Positions 6,025-12,035 of a stretch of DNA of 12,035 nt are shown piece after piece. The position numbers were made by a program, and so were the translations under genes. The stretch is taken from contig CALPRR020000062.1 in the NCBI GenBank assembly GCA_943326025.2, positions 1 to 12,035 on the forward strand, read 5' to 3'. How positions within the stretch are numbered: the stretch's first letter is position 1; each line of letters opens with the position of its first letter. The stretch is from Candidatus Kuenenia stuttgartensis. Its GTDB lineage: Bacteria > Bacteroidota > Bacteroidia > Flavobacteriales_D > Crocinitomicaceae. The notes beneath the pieces were generated by a model, which was not told the DNA's origin, searched no databases, and worked only from the letters and a program-made list of their open reading frames with translations.

Positions 6025-8061
6025 TTAATTCGTTAAATCATAATGACTATACAACTCCTCTTGCGCATGGAATGGTTCAGAATTTGTTGGCTTTTTATAT
6101 TCGTTTTTCTGCTTTTTATCAATAATGCGCGATTTGAAATTTCCTTTCCATTGGTAATCGAAAATTAAATCCAATTCTTTTTGTAAACTTGGATCTAAAA
6201 TAGGGCAACCAACTTCAACACGTTTATCTAAATTACGCTCCATCCAATCGGCACTTGTAAGGTAATAAACAGGATTTCCATTATTTCCAAAAATCATAAA
6301 TCGTGCATGTTCCAAATAGCGATCAACAATACTAATCACTTCAATATTGTCACTTTTCTTTGGTAGACCTGCAACTAAACAACAAACACCTCTAACAATT
6401 AATTGAATTTTAACCCCTGCTCTACTCGCTTCATATAATTTTTCAATGATGCGGACATCAACCAAATTGTTAATCTTCAAACGAATCAATCCATTATTTG
6501 ATTTTTTAGCATTTCTAATTTCAGCATTAATCAAATTCATCAATTTTGAGCGTGTATTAAACGGCGAAACCATTAACTGCTTAAAATCAGTTTTTTCAAA
6601 ATGATTTTCAAGTAATTTAAACACTTTTTTTACTTCGTTTGAAATGATTGGATTACTTGTAAAAAGCCCTAAATCGCTATAAATTCTTGCTGATTTTTCA
6701 TTAAAATTCCCAGTACCAATGTAAGAAATGAATTCATCTTTAGAATTTGAAATTGCTTTATGAATTAAAATTAATTTAGAGTGAACTTTCAGATTTTGAA
6801 CACCATAAATAACTTTAGCTCCATTTTCTTTCAAACGATTTGACCAATAAACATTGTTAGTTTCATCAAATCTTGCTTGAAGCTCCATTATTACCGTTAC
6901 TTCTTTACCATTGCTAATTGCATTCATCAACGCATTCATAACTTGTGAATTCGTCGCTAAACGATAAACGTTAATCTTAATGGATTTCACTTTTGGATCT
7001 ATGGCTGCTTCTCTTAAAATATCAACAACATAATCGAATTGTTGATATGGAAAATGAAGTAATATATCTTTTTCTACAATCGCTTGTAATAAACTCTTTT
7101 TATGTTCTAAATCCGGATGAATTTGTGGTGGTCTTGGAGGAAATAATAAATCTTTTCTGCCAAAATCTGGAAAAGAAATAAAATCTTTAAAATTATGATA
7201 TCGACCGCCTGGAATCATATTCATACCTTCTTTCAATCTTAACGATTTAATTAAGAAATTTAATAATGTCCTCGGCATTGTATTATCGTAAACAAAACGT
7301 ATCGGATCTGCTTTTTTACGTTCTTTTACACTTTTCTCTATTTTGTCAATAAATGAAGTAGATAAATCATCATCTAAATCTAACTCAGCATCACGCGTAA
7401 ATTTAAACGTATAAGCCTCAATAGATAAACAATCAAAAATTGAAAAAATACTTTTTAAATGTAAACGAATAATATCATCCAACAGAATAAAATATTCCTT
7501 TTTATCATCTTTCAAACGGTAAAAACGAGGATATTCATTCGGTATTTCAATTAATGCAAAATTGGGAGTTTTTTTACTTGGCACAATCATTTTGATTGCC
7601 AAATAAACACCATAATCTTTTAATCTAGGAAACGGATGTTTTGGATTTATTATAATCGGAACAATTTCATGTTTTAATTCTTTGTTGTAGAATACATGCA
7701 ATTGGTTTAATTGTTCTTCGTTTAATTGTGTTTCATCTATAAACTGAATATTTTCCTTAGCTAGTTCGTCAAATAAATAAAGGTATGTTGCTTCAAAATC
7801 TTTTTGTTGCTTTAAAACTACTGTCCTAATTTTTTCTAACAAAAGTTTAGCTGACCCTTCAAACCCTTCTACAGGGCGATTATCAACCATAACTCTTCGT
7901 CTAAGATTTGCTACTCGAACTCTGAAAAATTCATCTAGGTTATTCGAATAAATTCCTAAAAATCGAATTCTTTCTATCAATGGAACGCGTTCGTCCATTG
8001 CTTCCTGAAGTACTCTTTCATTGAACGATAACCAGCTCAACTCTCTATTAAACAATTCCAT
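6025..8061 (-). CDS. ppk1: Polyphosphate kinase 1
   Basis: PPK1 reversibly transfers the gamma-phosphate of ATP to inorganic polyphosphate. The 678 residues match the family in length and layout. The N-terminal domain begins FNRELSWLSFNERVLQEA, followed by a head domain and two C-terminal phospholipase-D-like domains. The autophosphorylated histidine is His427 in LKVHSKLILI, followed by GTGNFNEKSARIYSDLGLFT. The second histidine is His585 in EHARFMIFGN, followed by LTSADWMERNLDKRVEV. YRLATNSQV (residues 366-374) is the conserved loop in the first C-terminal domain. The protein has no signal peptide. Upstream, the lipoprotein gene ends in a terminator, so ppk1 must have its own promoter within about 70 bases. 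I could find only poor matches to the -7 box there. No PPX or phosphate-regulon gene is adjacent in this window. Confidence 0.97.
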   Translation of the reverse strand: MELFNRELSWLSFNERVLQEAMDERVPLIERIRFLGIYSNNLDEFFRVRVANLRRRVMVDNRPVEGFEGSAKLLLEKIRTVVLKQQKDFEATYLYLFDELAKENIQFIDETQLNEEQLNQLHVFYNKELKHEIVPIIINPKHPFPRLKDYGVYLAIKMIVPSKKTPNFALIEIPNEYPRFYRLKDDKKEYFILLDDIIRLHLKSIFSIFDCLSIEAYTFKFTRDAELDLDDDLSTSFIDKIEKSVKERKKADPIRFVYDNTMPRTLLNFLIKSLRLKEGMNMIPGGRYHNFKDFISFPDFGRKDLLFPPRPPQIHPDLEHKKSLLQAIVEKDILLHFPYQQFDYVVDILREAAIDPKVKSIKINVYRLATNSQVMNALMNAISNGKEVTVIMELQARFDETNNVYWSNRLKENGAKVIYGVQNLKVHSKLILIHKAISNSKDEFISYIGTGNFNEKSARIYSDLGLFTSNPIISNEVKKVFKLLENHFEKTDFKQLMVSPFNTRSKLMNLINAEIRNAKKSNNGLIRLKINNLVDVRIIEKLYEASRAGVKIQLIVRGVCCLVAGLPKKSDNIEVISIVDRYLEHARFMIFGNNGNPVYYLTSADWMERNLDKRVEVGCPILDPSLQKELDLIFDYQWKGNFKSRIIDKKQKNEYKKPTNSEPFHAQEELYSHYDLTN

Positions 8062-8133
8062 TTTGCAAATTTCGTGATTACAAATAATCAGTATGTAAAC
8101 TATATATTAAATTAAAATGAAATAACAAGTTAC

Positions 8134-8164
8134 AAAAAAAGAGAATACCATTCGATATTCTCTT
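8134..8164 (-). terminator. Rho-independent terminator after the lipoprotein gene
   Basis: A 9-bp perfect stem pairs 8139-8147 (AAGAGAATA) with 8156-8164 (TATTCTCTT) over an 8-base loop. On the minus strand it is followed by a run of seven T residues. It separates the lipoprotein gene from ppk1. Confidence 0.88.
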
Positions 8165-8185
8165 AAAAAATTAGTTTGAAAAAGA

Positions 8186-8716
8186 TTAAACTTTCATTCC
8201 TTTTACACGTCTATCTTTACGTTTTGTTTTATTTAATTTTTTCAACACAACCATCAAATAAGCACTACCACTATTCGTGTCAGCAAAATAAGTTTGATTT
8301 CCATAACTTAACTGTCCTCCTTGATCTTGTTTCCAATCAGCTCTCAAATAATATTTACCTCCGTTTTGATTTGGTCTAACTGCAAATTTTAAAAAATTTC
8401 CAACGCCAACCTCAAAACGAATATTCAACTCATTATTTGGACCAAACCCATCAAAAATACATTTTGTATTTGGATAGATAATAACTCTATCTTGCTCACT
8501 ATTTTTACTTGACACCAAAGCTCCATCATCAGAAGTACCTTGAGAACCAGAAACTTTACTTTTTGTTAAGATAATTGTAGAAGAAGTATAGAACTGAACT
8601 TTTTTCATGTTCTGATCATTCAAATTGTACTCTTCTTTAATTTGATCAGTCAATGGCACTTTAACTCCACAACTAAATAAAATTAAACCAACAAATAATA
8701 TTAAACTGTATTTCAT
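8186..8716 (-). CDS. Putative lipoprotein of unknown function
   Basis: The 176-residue product has a lipoprotein signal peptide with lipobox LFSC; Cys16 would be lipidated. The mature part opens with CGVKVPLTDQIKEEYNL. It is followed by a beta-rich body with KVQFYTSSTIIL at residues 39-50, a Ser/Gly/Asp-rich loop at 53-75, and FLKFAVRP and KYYLRADW strands. It ends in a strongly basic tail (KKLNKTKRKDRR, residues 159-170). No catalytic motif is visible. Residue +2 is Gly, which is compatible with outer-membrane or surface lipoproteins of Bacteroidota. The basic tail could bind anionic polymer, LPS or nucleic acid; this is speculation. It is a monocistronic unit with a probable promoter 20 bases upstream and a clear terminator. 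Confidence 0.78.
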   Translation of the reverse strand: MKYSLILFVGLILFSCGVKVPLTDQIKEEYNLNDQNMKKVQFYTSSTIILTKSKVSGSQGTSDDGALVSSKNSEQDRVIIYPNTKCIFDGFGPNNELNIRFEVGVGNFLKFAVRPNQNGGKYYLRADWKQDQGGQLSYGNQTYFADTNSGSAYLMVVLKKLNKTKRKDRRVKGMKV

Positions 8717-8736
8717 AATAAAAAATTTTTGCTCGG

Positions 8737-8744
8737 TAAAGATA
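8737..8744 (-). promoter_or_regulatory. Possible -7 box for the lipoprotein gene
   Basis: On the minus strand this reads TATCTTTA, seven of eight positions of TAnnTTTG including the fixed TA and TTT. An ATTG lies about 21 bases upstream, near the expected -33 spacing. The box ends 20 bases before the ATG at 8716. Confidence 0.35.
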
Positions 8745-8781
8745 ACGAAACAAAAGAAACAAAAACAATACCGAATTGAAC

Positions 8782-9312
8782 TTATTCTATTTCCTTAACA
8801 CTTGAACCAATTTTAAATAAATCATCTTTCAATTTATCTTTATTGTCTGCATTTGTCCAACAAACGACTTTATAAAAATGAGTTTTTGTTTCAACAATAG
8901 TTATGTAATAATAGTAAGTATCTTCTGCTTCTTCATCATAATAAGAGGCTTCAGATTGAAGGTAACTTACTCCTTCAGTTGAAAACGTTTTTGTACTGCT
9001 TACTTTTCTTTTTGGCAAATCAACTAAAAAATCTTTGATAAAACCATCATAAAATTCAGTTACATTTTCATATTTCAATTCATACATCAACAACTCTTCT
9101 TTTGAATCTTCAATAACGAATCCATATCCATTTTTTACTTCACTGCCAAATTGATATGTTGCAACATCATTTAAATCGACCATCTTAATCATATAATCTG
9201 GAATAGAAATCGAATAAACATGTCCTGCTTTAATTGCAGTAAATTCTGATTGTGCTTGAATTTTAACTATCAAGAACAATAAGATAACCAAAGTGAATAG
9301 TTTTATTTTCAT
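8782..9312 (-). CDS. Secreted protein of unknown function
   Basis: The 176-residue product has a clear Sec signal peptide (hydrophobic residues 5-17, cleavage at KIQA-QSE). The mature part has the feel of a small alpha/beta fold: GHVYSISIPDYM with a hydrophobic-PDY strand, then ATYQFGSEVKNGYGFVIEDS, a helix near EFYDGFIKDFL, and a Tyr/Asp/Glu-rich stretch at 124-136. It closes with a strand-turn (HFYKVVCWTNADNK) and an amphipathic terminal helix. This layout loosely resembles DcrB/PsbP-like lipid-interacting or periplasmic folds, but no motif proves it. It has no lipobox and no T9SS domain, so it is probably periplasmic. It precedes the lipoprotein gene by 65 bases, without a terminator between them, so some cotranscription is possible. 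Confidence 0.72.
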   Translation of the reverse strand: MKIKLFTLVILLFLIVKIQAQSEFTAIKAGHVYSISIPDYMIKMVDLNDVATYQFGSEVKNGYGFVIEDSKEELLMYELKYENVTEFYDGFIKDFLVDLPKRKVSSTKTFSTEGVSYLQSEASYYDEEAEDTYYYYITIVETKTHFYKVVCWTNADNKDKLKDDLFKIGSSVKEIE

Positions 9313-9329
9313 ATAATATTATTTTTTGA

Positions 9330-9337
9330 CAAAAGTA
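9330..9337 (-). promoter_or_regulatory. -7 promoter box for the secreted hypothetical gene
   Basis: On the minus strand this reads TACTTTTG, a full TAnnTTTG match ending 17 bases before the ATG at 9312. Its upstream region overlaps that of the divergent box at 9366-9373. Confidence 0.5.
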
Positions 9338-9365
9338 ATAAATAGATTGAATTGAAAAATAACTC

Positions 9366-9373
9366 TAAATTTG
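9366..9373 (+). promoter_or_regulatory. -7 promoter box for the hydrolase-glycosyltransferase unit
   Basis: TAAATTTG matches TAnnTTTG and ends 15 bases before the ATG at 9389. A TTG at 9347-9349 lies 16 bases upstream, slightly short for a -33 element. The box overlaps the in-frame TTG at 9371, which argues against that TTG being the start codon. Confidence 0.5.
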
Positions 9374-9388
9374 TTTAAAAAAGTAGTA

Positions 9389-10036
9389 ATGGCAATTCAA
9401 GTTCAAGTTTTCACTTTCAATCCTATTCAGGAAAATACGTACGTTATATATGATGATTCAAAAAATTGTGTAATTATTGATCCAGGTTGTTATGATAGAA
9501 GTGAACAACAAGAATTGTTAGCCTTTATTCAAGACAATCAATTAGTTCCGAAAGCATTGTTAAATACACATGGTCATATTGATCACGTTTTAGGAAATGT
9601 ATTTGTTCAACGACAATTTCAATTAGATCATTATATCCATCAAGAAGATTTGGTTACATTAAAAGCAGTTCCAAACTATGCTCACATGTATGGTTTCCCT
9701 GCATATGAAGAAGCTGAAACTCCAAACAAAATATTAAAAGGTGGTGAAATGTTGAAATTTGGAGAGATTGAATTTCAAGTTTTGTTTACTCCAGGTCATG
9801 CCCCAGGACACGTTGTATATTACAATGCTGAAAATAAATTTGTCATAAATGGTGATGTTTTATTTAGAGGAAGTTTTGGTCGATATGATTTACCAGGTGG
9901 AAATTTAGAAACATTGAAAAAGACAATTAAAACTGTCATGTTTTCGTTACCAGAAGACACAACCGTATTCTGTGGACATGGACCAACGACAACAATTGGC
10001 AATGAAAAACGTTCAAATCCAATCTTAACGTATTAA
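9389..10036 (+). CDS. Metallo-beta-lactamase-fold hydrolase, glyoxalase II-like (YcbL type)
   Basis: From the ATG at 9389 the protein has 215 residues, close to the usual length for the short YcbL-like type that lacks the C-terminal helical domain of classical glyoxalase II. Metal-binding residues are His61, His63, Asp65 and His66 (THGHIDH), His137 (TPGHAPGH), Asp156 (INGDVLF) and His197 (CGHGP). RGSFGRYDLPGGN after the bridging Asp is typical of the glyoxalase II group. The likely reaction is hydrolysis of a thioester such as S-lactoylglutathione or another thiol adduct, in the cytoplasm. A TTG start at 9371 would add six residues but lies inside the -7 box, so the ATG is preferred. The stop codon is directly followed by the glycosyltransferase ATG, so the two are probably translationally coupled. 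The substrate is not determined by sequence alone. Confidence 0.9.
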   Translation: MAIQVQVFTFNPIQENTYVIYDDSKNCVIIDPGCYDRSEQQELLAFIQDNQLVPKALLNTHGHIDHVLGNVFVQRQFQLDHYIHQEDLVTLKAVPNYAHMYGFPAYEEAETPNKILKGGEMLKFGEIEFQVLFTPGHAPGHVVYYNAENKFVINGDVLFRGSFGRYDLPGGNLETLKKTIKTVMFSLPEDTTVFCGHGPTTTIGNEKRSNPILTY

Positions 10037-11152
10037 ATGAAAATTGCTGTCAATACACGATTTCTGTTGCCAACTAAAATGGAAGGTTTTGGTTGGTATA
10101 CTTTTGAAATTGTTAAACGTATTGTTGAACAGCATCCTGAACATGAATTCATCTTTTTCTTTGATCGAAAATATGATGAGAAATTCATTTTTGGTAAAAA
10201 TGTAACACCAGTTGTATTAAATCCACCAGCTAGACATCCTATTTTGTTTATGATTTGGTTTGAAATAGCCGTATATCGAGCATTAAAAAAGCACAAAGTT
10301 GATTTGTTTTTTTCACCTGATGGTTATTTATCGTTGCGTTCAAAAATTCCACAAATCGGTGTGATTCATGATATCAATTTTGAACATTATCCTGAGGACT
10401 TACCTTTTTCAGCTCGTGTTTACTTACGTTTCTTCTTTAAACGTTTTGCCAAAAAAGCTAAAAAAATAATTACCGTTTCAAATTTTTCAAAGGAAGATAT
10501 TGCTAAAACTTATCAAATAGATTCTTCTAAAATTAAGGCGATTTGGAACGGAGCTTCAGATATTTTTCTTCCGATTGAAGATGATGAAAAATCAATAATT
10601 CAATCAAAATACTCAAAAGGAAAACCTTATTTTCTGTTCGTTGGAGCCATACATCCCAGAAAAAATGTAAAACGATTGTTAGAAGCTTATTCAATTTATA
10701 AAAACAATTCATCAAATGATTATGAATTAGTAATCGTTGGTGAATCACTTTGGAATAATGCTTTAGACACTTCATTTTTATCTGAAGAACATAAAAATTC
10801 AATCCATTTTACAGGACATTTACCTTTGAATGAATTAGCAAAAGTAATGGGTGCAGCTTCTATTTTTATGTTCATTCCTTACTTCGAAGGCTTCGGAATT
10901 CCAATAGTAGAAGCCATGAAATGCGGTGTTCCAATCATTGCAGGCAATAAAAGTGCTATTCCAGAAGTTGCAGGAAATGCAGCAATTTATTGTGATCCTT
11001 TTGATGTTAAAGATATTTCTACTAAAATGGGAAATTTAGCTAACTCAACTCAACGTCAATTAGAATTATCCAAAAATGGATTACAAAGAAGTGAAATATT
11101 TTCTTGGGATATTTCTGCTGGAAAAGTTTGGAATGAATTAAATACAGATTAA
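10037..11152 (+). CDS. Family 4 glycosyltransferase (GT-B fold)
   Basis: The 371-residue protein has a two-Rossmann GT-B layout. The N-terminal acceptor domain begins MKIAVNTRFLLPTKMEGFGW and contains VIHDINFEHYPE (residues 109-120), which resembles mannosyltransferase-type GT4 enzymes. The C-terminal donor domain shows FVGAIHPRKNVKRLLEAY (Arg208 and Lys209 are likely diphosphate contacts) and the GT4 E-x7-E motif with Glu284 and Glu292 (FEGFGIPIVEAM). It probably uses a nucleotide-sugar donor to build lipopolysaccharide, capsule or another glycan at the cytoplasmic face of the inner membrane. The donor and acceptor cannot be read from sequence. There is no signal peptide or membrane helix. 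It starts immediately after the preceding stop codon, so it depends on that gene for expression. No other sugar-biosynthesis gene is visible nearby. Confidence 0.92.
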   Translation: MKIAVNTRFLLPTKMEGFGWYTFEIVKRIVEQHPEHEFIFFFDRKYDEKFIFGKNVTPVVLNPPARHPILFMIWFEIAVYRALKKHKVDLFFSPDGYLSLRSKIPQIGVIHDINFEHYPEDLPFSARVYLRFFFKRFAKKAKKIITVSNFSKEDIAKTYQIDSSKIKAIWNGASDIFLPIEDDEKSIIQSKYSKGKPYFLFVGAIHPRKNVKRLLEAYSIYKNNSSNDYELVIVGESLWNNALDTSFLSEEHKNSIHFTGHLPLNELAKVMGAASIFMFIPYFEGFGIPIVEAMKCGVPIIAGNKSAIPEVAGNAAIYCDPFDVKDISTKMGNLANSTQRQLELSKNGLQRSEIFSWDISAGKVWNELNTD

Positions 11153-11165
11153 TATCTGTATTTAA
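11138..11165 (+). terminator. Hairpin overlapping the glycosyltransferase stop codon, possible weak terminator
   Basis: A perfect 12-bp stem pairs 11138-11149 with 11154-11165 over a TAAT loop that holds the stop codon (11150-11152). It is A+T-rich and is followed by only A and C residues rather than a T run, so it is not a canonical Rho-independent terminator. It may instead stabilise the mRNA 3' end. Confidence 0.4.
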
Positions 11166-11387
11166 ACATCAACATATGAATCAAGAAGACAGAATTTGTG
11201 ATTGACCAAACCTTTCCTTTTTTATTTAAAATAAATATAAATCACCGAATTTTAATATGTTTAATTTTTTTATAAATAATTATATTTACTCGTTTAATTG
11301 TTCAGTGTATAGAATTGAAGTTTACTATACTTTTGATACAGGTATAACTCCTAATTGAATAACTTTTAAATAATTTTTCAGTTCAAA
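11166..11387. other. A+T-rich intergenic region
   Basis: About 220 bases with no credible reading frame; the longest ATG-started frame on the plus strand that I noticed is 9 codons at 11176. It holds homopolymeric A and T tracts and one -7 box candidate at 11328-11335. I see no RNA gene or repeat in it. Confidence 0.6.
11328..11335 (+). promoter_or_regulatory. Candidate -7 box for the GNAT gene
   Basis: TACTTTTG matches TAnnTTTG and ends 52 bases before the ATG at 11388. No well-spaced -33 box is visible. A one-mismatch box, TAACTTTT at 11360-11367, lies closer to the gene and is an alternative. Confidence 0.38.
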
Positions 11388-12035
11388 ATGCAAGATTCAA
11401 AATTTGAAAATATAATTAATTTCAAAAGTTCAATCTTTAAGATACAAACTTCTGCTTCAGAATCTTTAAAGACACTTTTGCATCATACAACTTACGGAAC
11501 AGATGGTGCATGTTACAGGCATCTTGATACACTGGAGAGAATTGAAGAATTAGATCATCCTTTACATCTTTCGTTGGAACGTAACAATAAAGTTTTAGGT
11601 AATTGTACTTTTTGCCGAAGAAATGGAGATTGGTATATTCGTTTTTTTACTTTTGAAACTTCATTTCGTTCTTCTGGAAAAAAGAATCTACAAGCAAAAA
11701 AATCAAAATTAAAAGATGAATTAACTAACTTTTTCAATTCTGCGCTTGTTAATGGAGTGAATGAAGAAAAAGTAAATTCTTTTTATGCATACATAGAGCC
11801 TAAAAATGTACGAAGTATTCAAATGAGTGAAAATTTTGGATTTCAAAAATGTGCAACGGTCATCACGCAAACTTACAGTCGTATTAAACCAAAAAAAAGT
11901 AATCGTTTTGTAGAAATAAAAAATTGGGATGAAATAAAGTCTTCAATTGAAAGTAATTTTCGAAACTATTCTTATTATTTTGATGCATATACTCAACAAG
12001 GACCTTTTTATGGTTTGAAAAATGATAAAGGTGAG
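11388..12035 (+). CDS. GNAT-type acetyltransferase-like protein, 3' end cut by window
   Basis: The frame is open from the ATG at 11388 to the window edge (216 codons, no stop), starting MQDSKFENIINF. The core looks like a GNAT domain. LHLSLERNNKVLGNCTF (residues 59-75) fits strands 2-3. WYIRFFTFETSFRSSGKKN (82-100) fits strand 4 and a weak acetyl-CoA-binding loop, without a classical R/QxxGxG/A. FYAYIEPKNVRSIQMSENFGFQ (132-153) fits the strand 5 to helix 4 region with the typical Asn-x-x-Ser and GF ending. After residue about 170, RFVEIKNWDEIKSSI looks like the start of a second GNAT-like domain. The protein is probably a tandem two-domain acetyltransferase. The degenerate acetyl-CoA loop leaves activity uncertain, and the substrate is unknown. 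Confidence 0.7.
   Translation, partial: MQDSKFENIINFKSSIFKIQTSASESLKTLLHHTTYGTDGACYRHLDTLERIEELDHPLHLSLERNNKVLGNCTFCRRNGDWYIRFFTFETSFRSSGKKNLQAKKSKLKDELTNFFNSALVNGVNEEKVNSFYAYIEPKNVRSIQMSENFGFQKCATVITQTYSRIKPKKSNRFVEIKNWDEIKSSIESNFRNYSYYFDAYTQQGPFYGLKNDKGE

Noticed and set aside
8176..8379. Plus-strand 67-codon frame with a hydrophobic start opposite the lipoprotein gene
   Set aside because: It is antisense to the lipoprotein 3' end, has no promoter or conserved motif, and its composition follows from the complementary strand.
11555..11737. Minus-strand 60-codon frame within the right-edge region
   Set aside because: It is antisense to the open plus-strand frame from 11388 that shows GNAT features and continues to the window edge without a stop.

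Overview
This 12 kb window is A+T-rich chromosomal DNA from a member of the Bacteroidota, most likely the Flavobacteriia. Four things point there. There is a large secreted protein with a C-terminal type IX secretion (T9SS) sorting domain. The succinate dehydrogenase iron-sulfur subunit is of the Bacteroidota (subunit B) type. Gene starts lack a clear Shine-Dalgarno sequence. The Bacteroidota -7 promoter box TAnnTTTG recurs in front of several genes and the tRNA. Nearly all of the content is housekeeping or envelope-related. I found no phage, CRISPR, toxin-antitoxin or transposase genes.

Left part (1-3132, plus strand): an almost complete four-helix-bundle protein gene (23S rRNA intervening-sequence protein family) runs in from the left edge. 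A short 7-nt-period repeat follows, then sdhB, which ends at a very strong 25-bp terminator hairpin. A T9SS cargo protein with a protease-associated (PA) domain comes next, with its own promoter and terminator. Because sdhB normally follows sdhC-sdhA, and no promoter is visible in front of it, the four-helix-bundle gene probably sits inside an sdh operon.

Middle part (3171-9312, minus strand): reading leftwards from 9312, the order is a secreted hypothetical protein, a lipoprotein with its own terminator, polyphosphate kinase (ppk1), then an outer-membrane barrel protein, a TatD-family nuclease and type I asparaginase (ansA). The last three are packed with 9-nt gaps and form a probable operon. 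tRNA-Ser(GGA), with its own -7 box and terminator, closes the series. That terminator faces the T9SS gene's terminator.

Right part (9366-12035, plus strand): a divergent promoter region of under 80 bp drives a glyoxalase II-like metallo-beta-lactamase-fold hydrolase. A GT4 glycosyltransferase abuts it with no gap (TAA directly followed by ATG). After about 235 bp of non-coding DNA, a probable two-domain GNAT acetyltransferase gene starts and runs off the right edge.

The most unusual feature is the four-helix-bundle gene plus heptanucleotide repeat immediately in front of sdhB, which looks like a small selfish or hitchhiking insertion in a core respiratory operon. I see no convincing new multi-gene defence or biosynthetic system.
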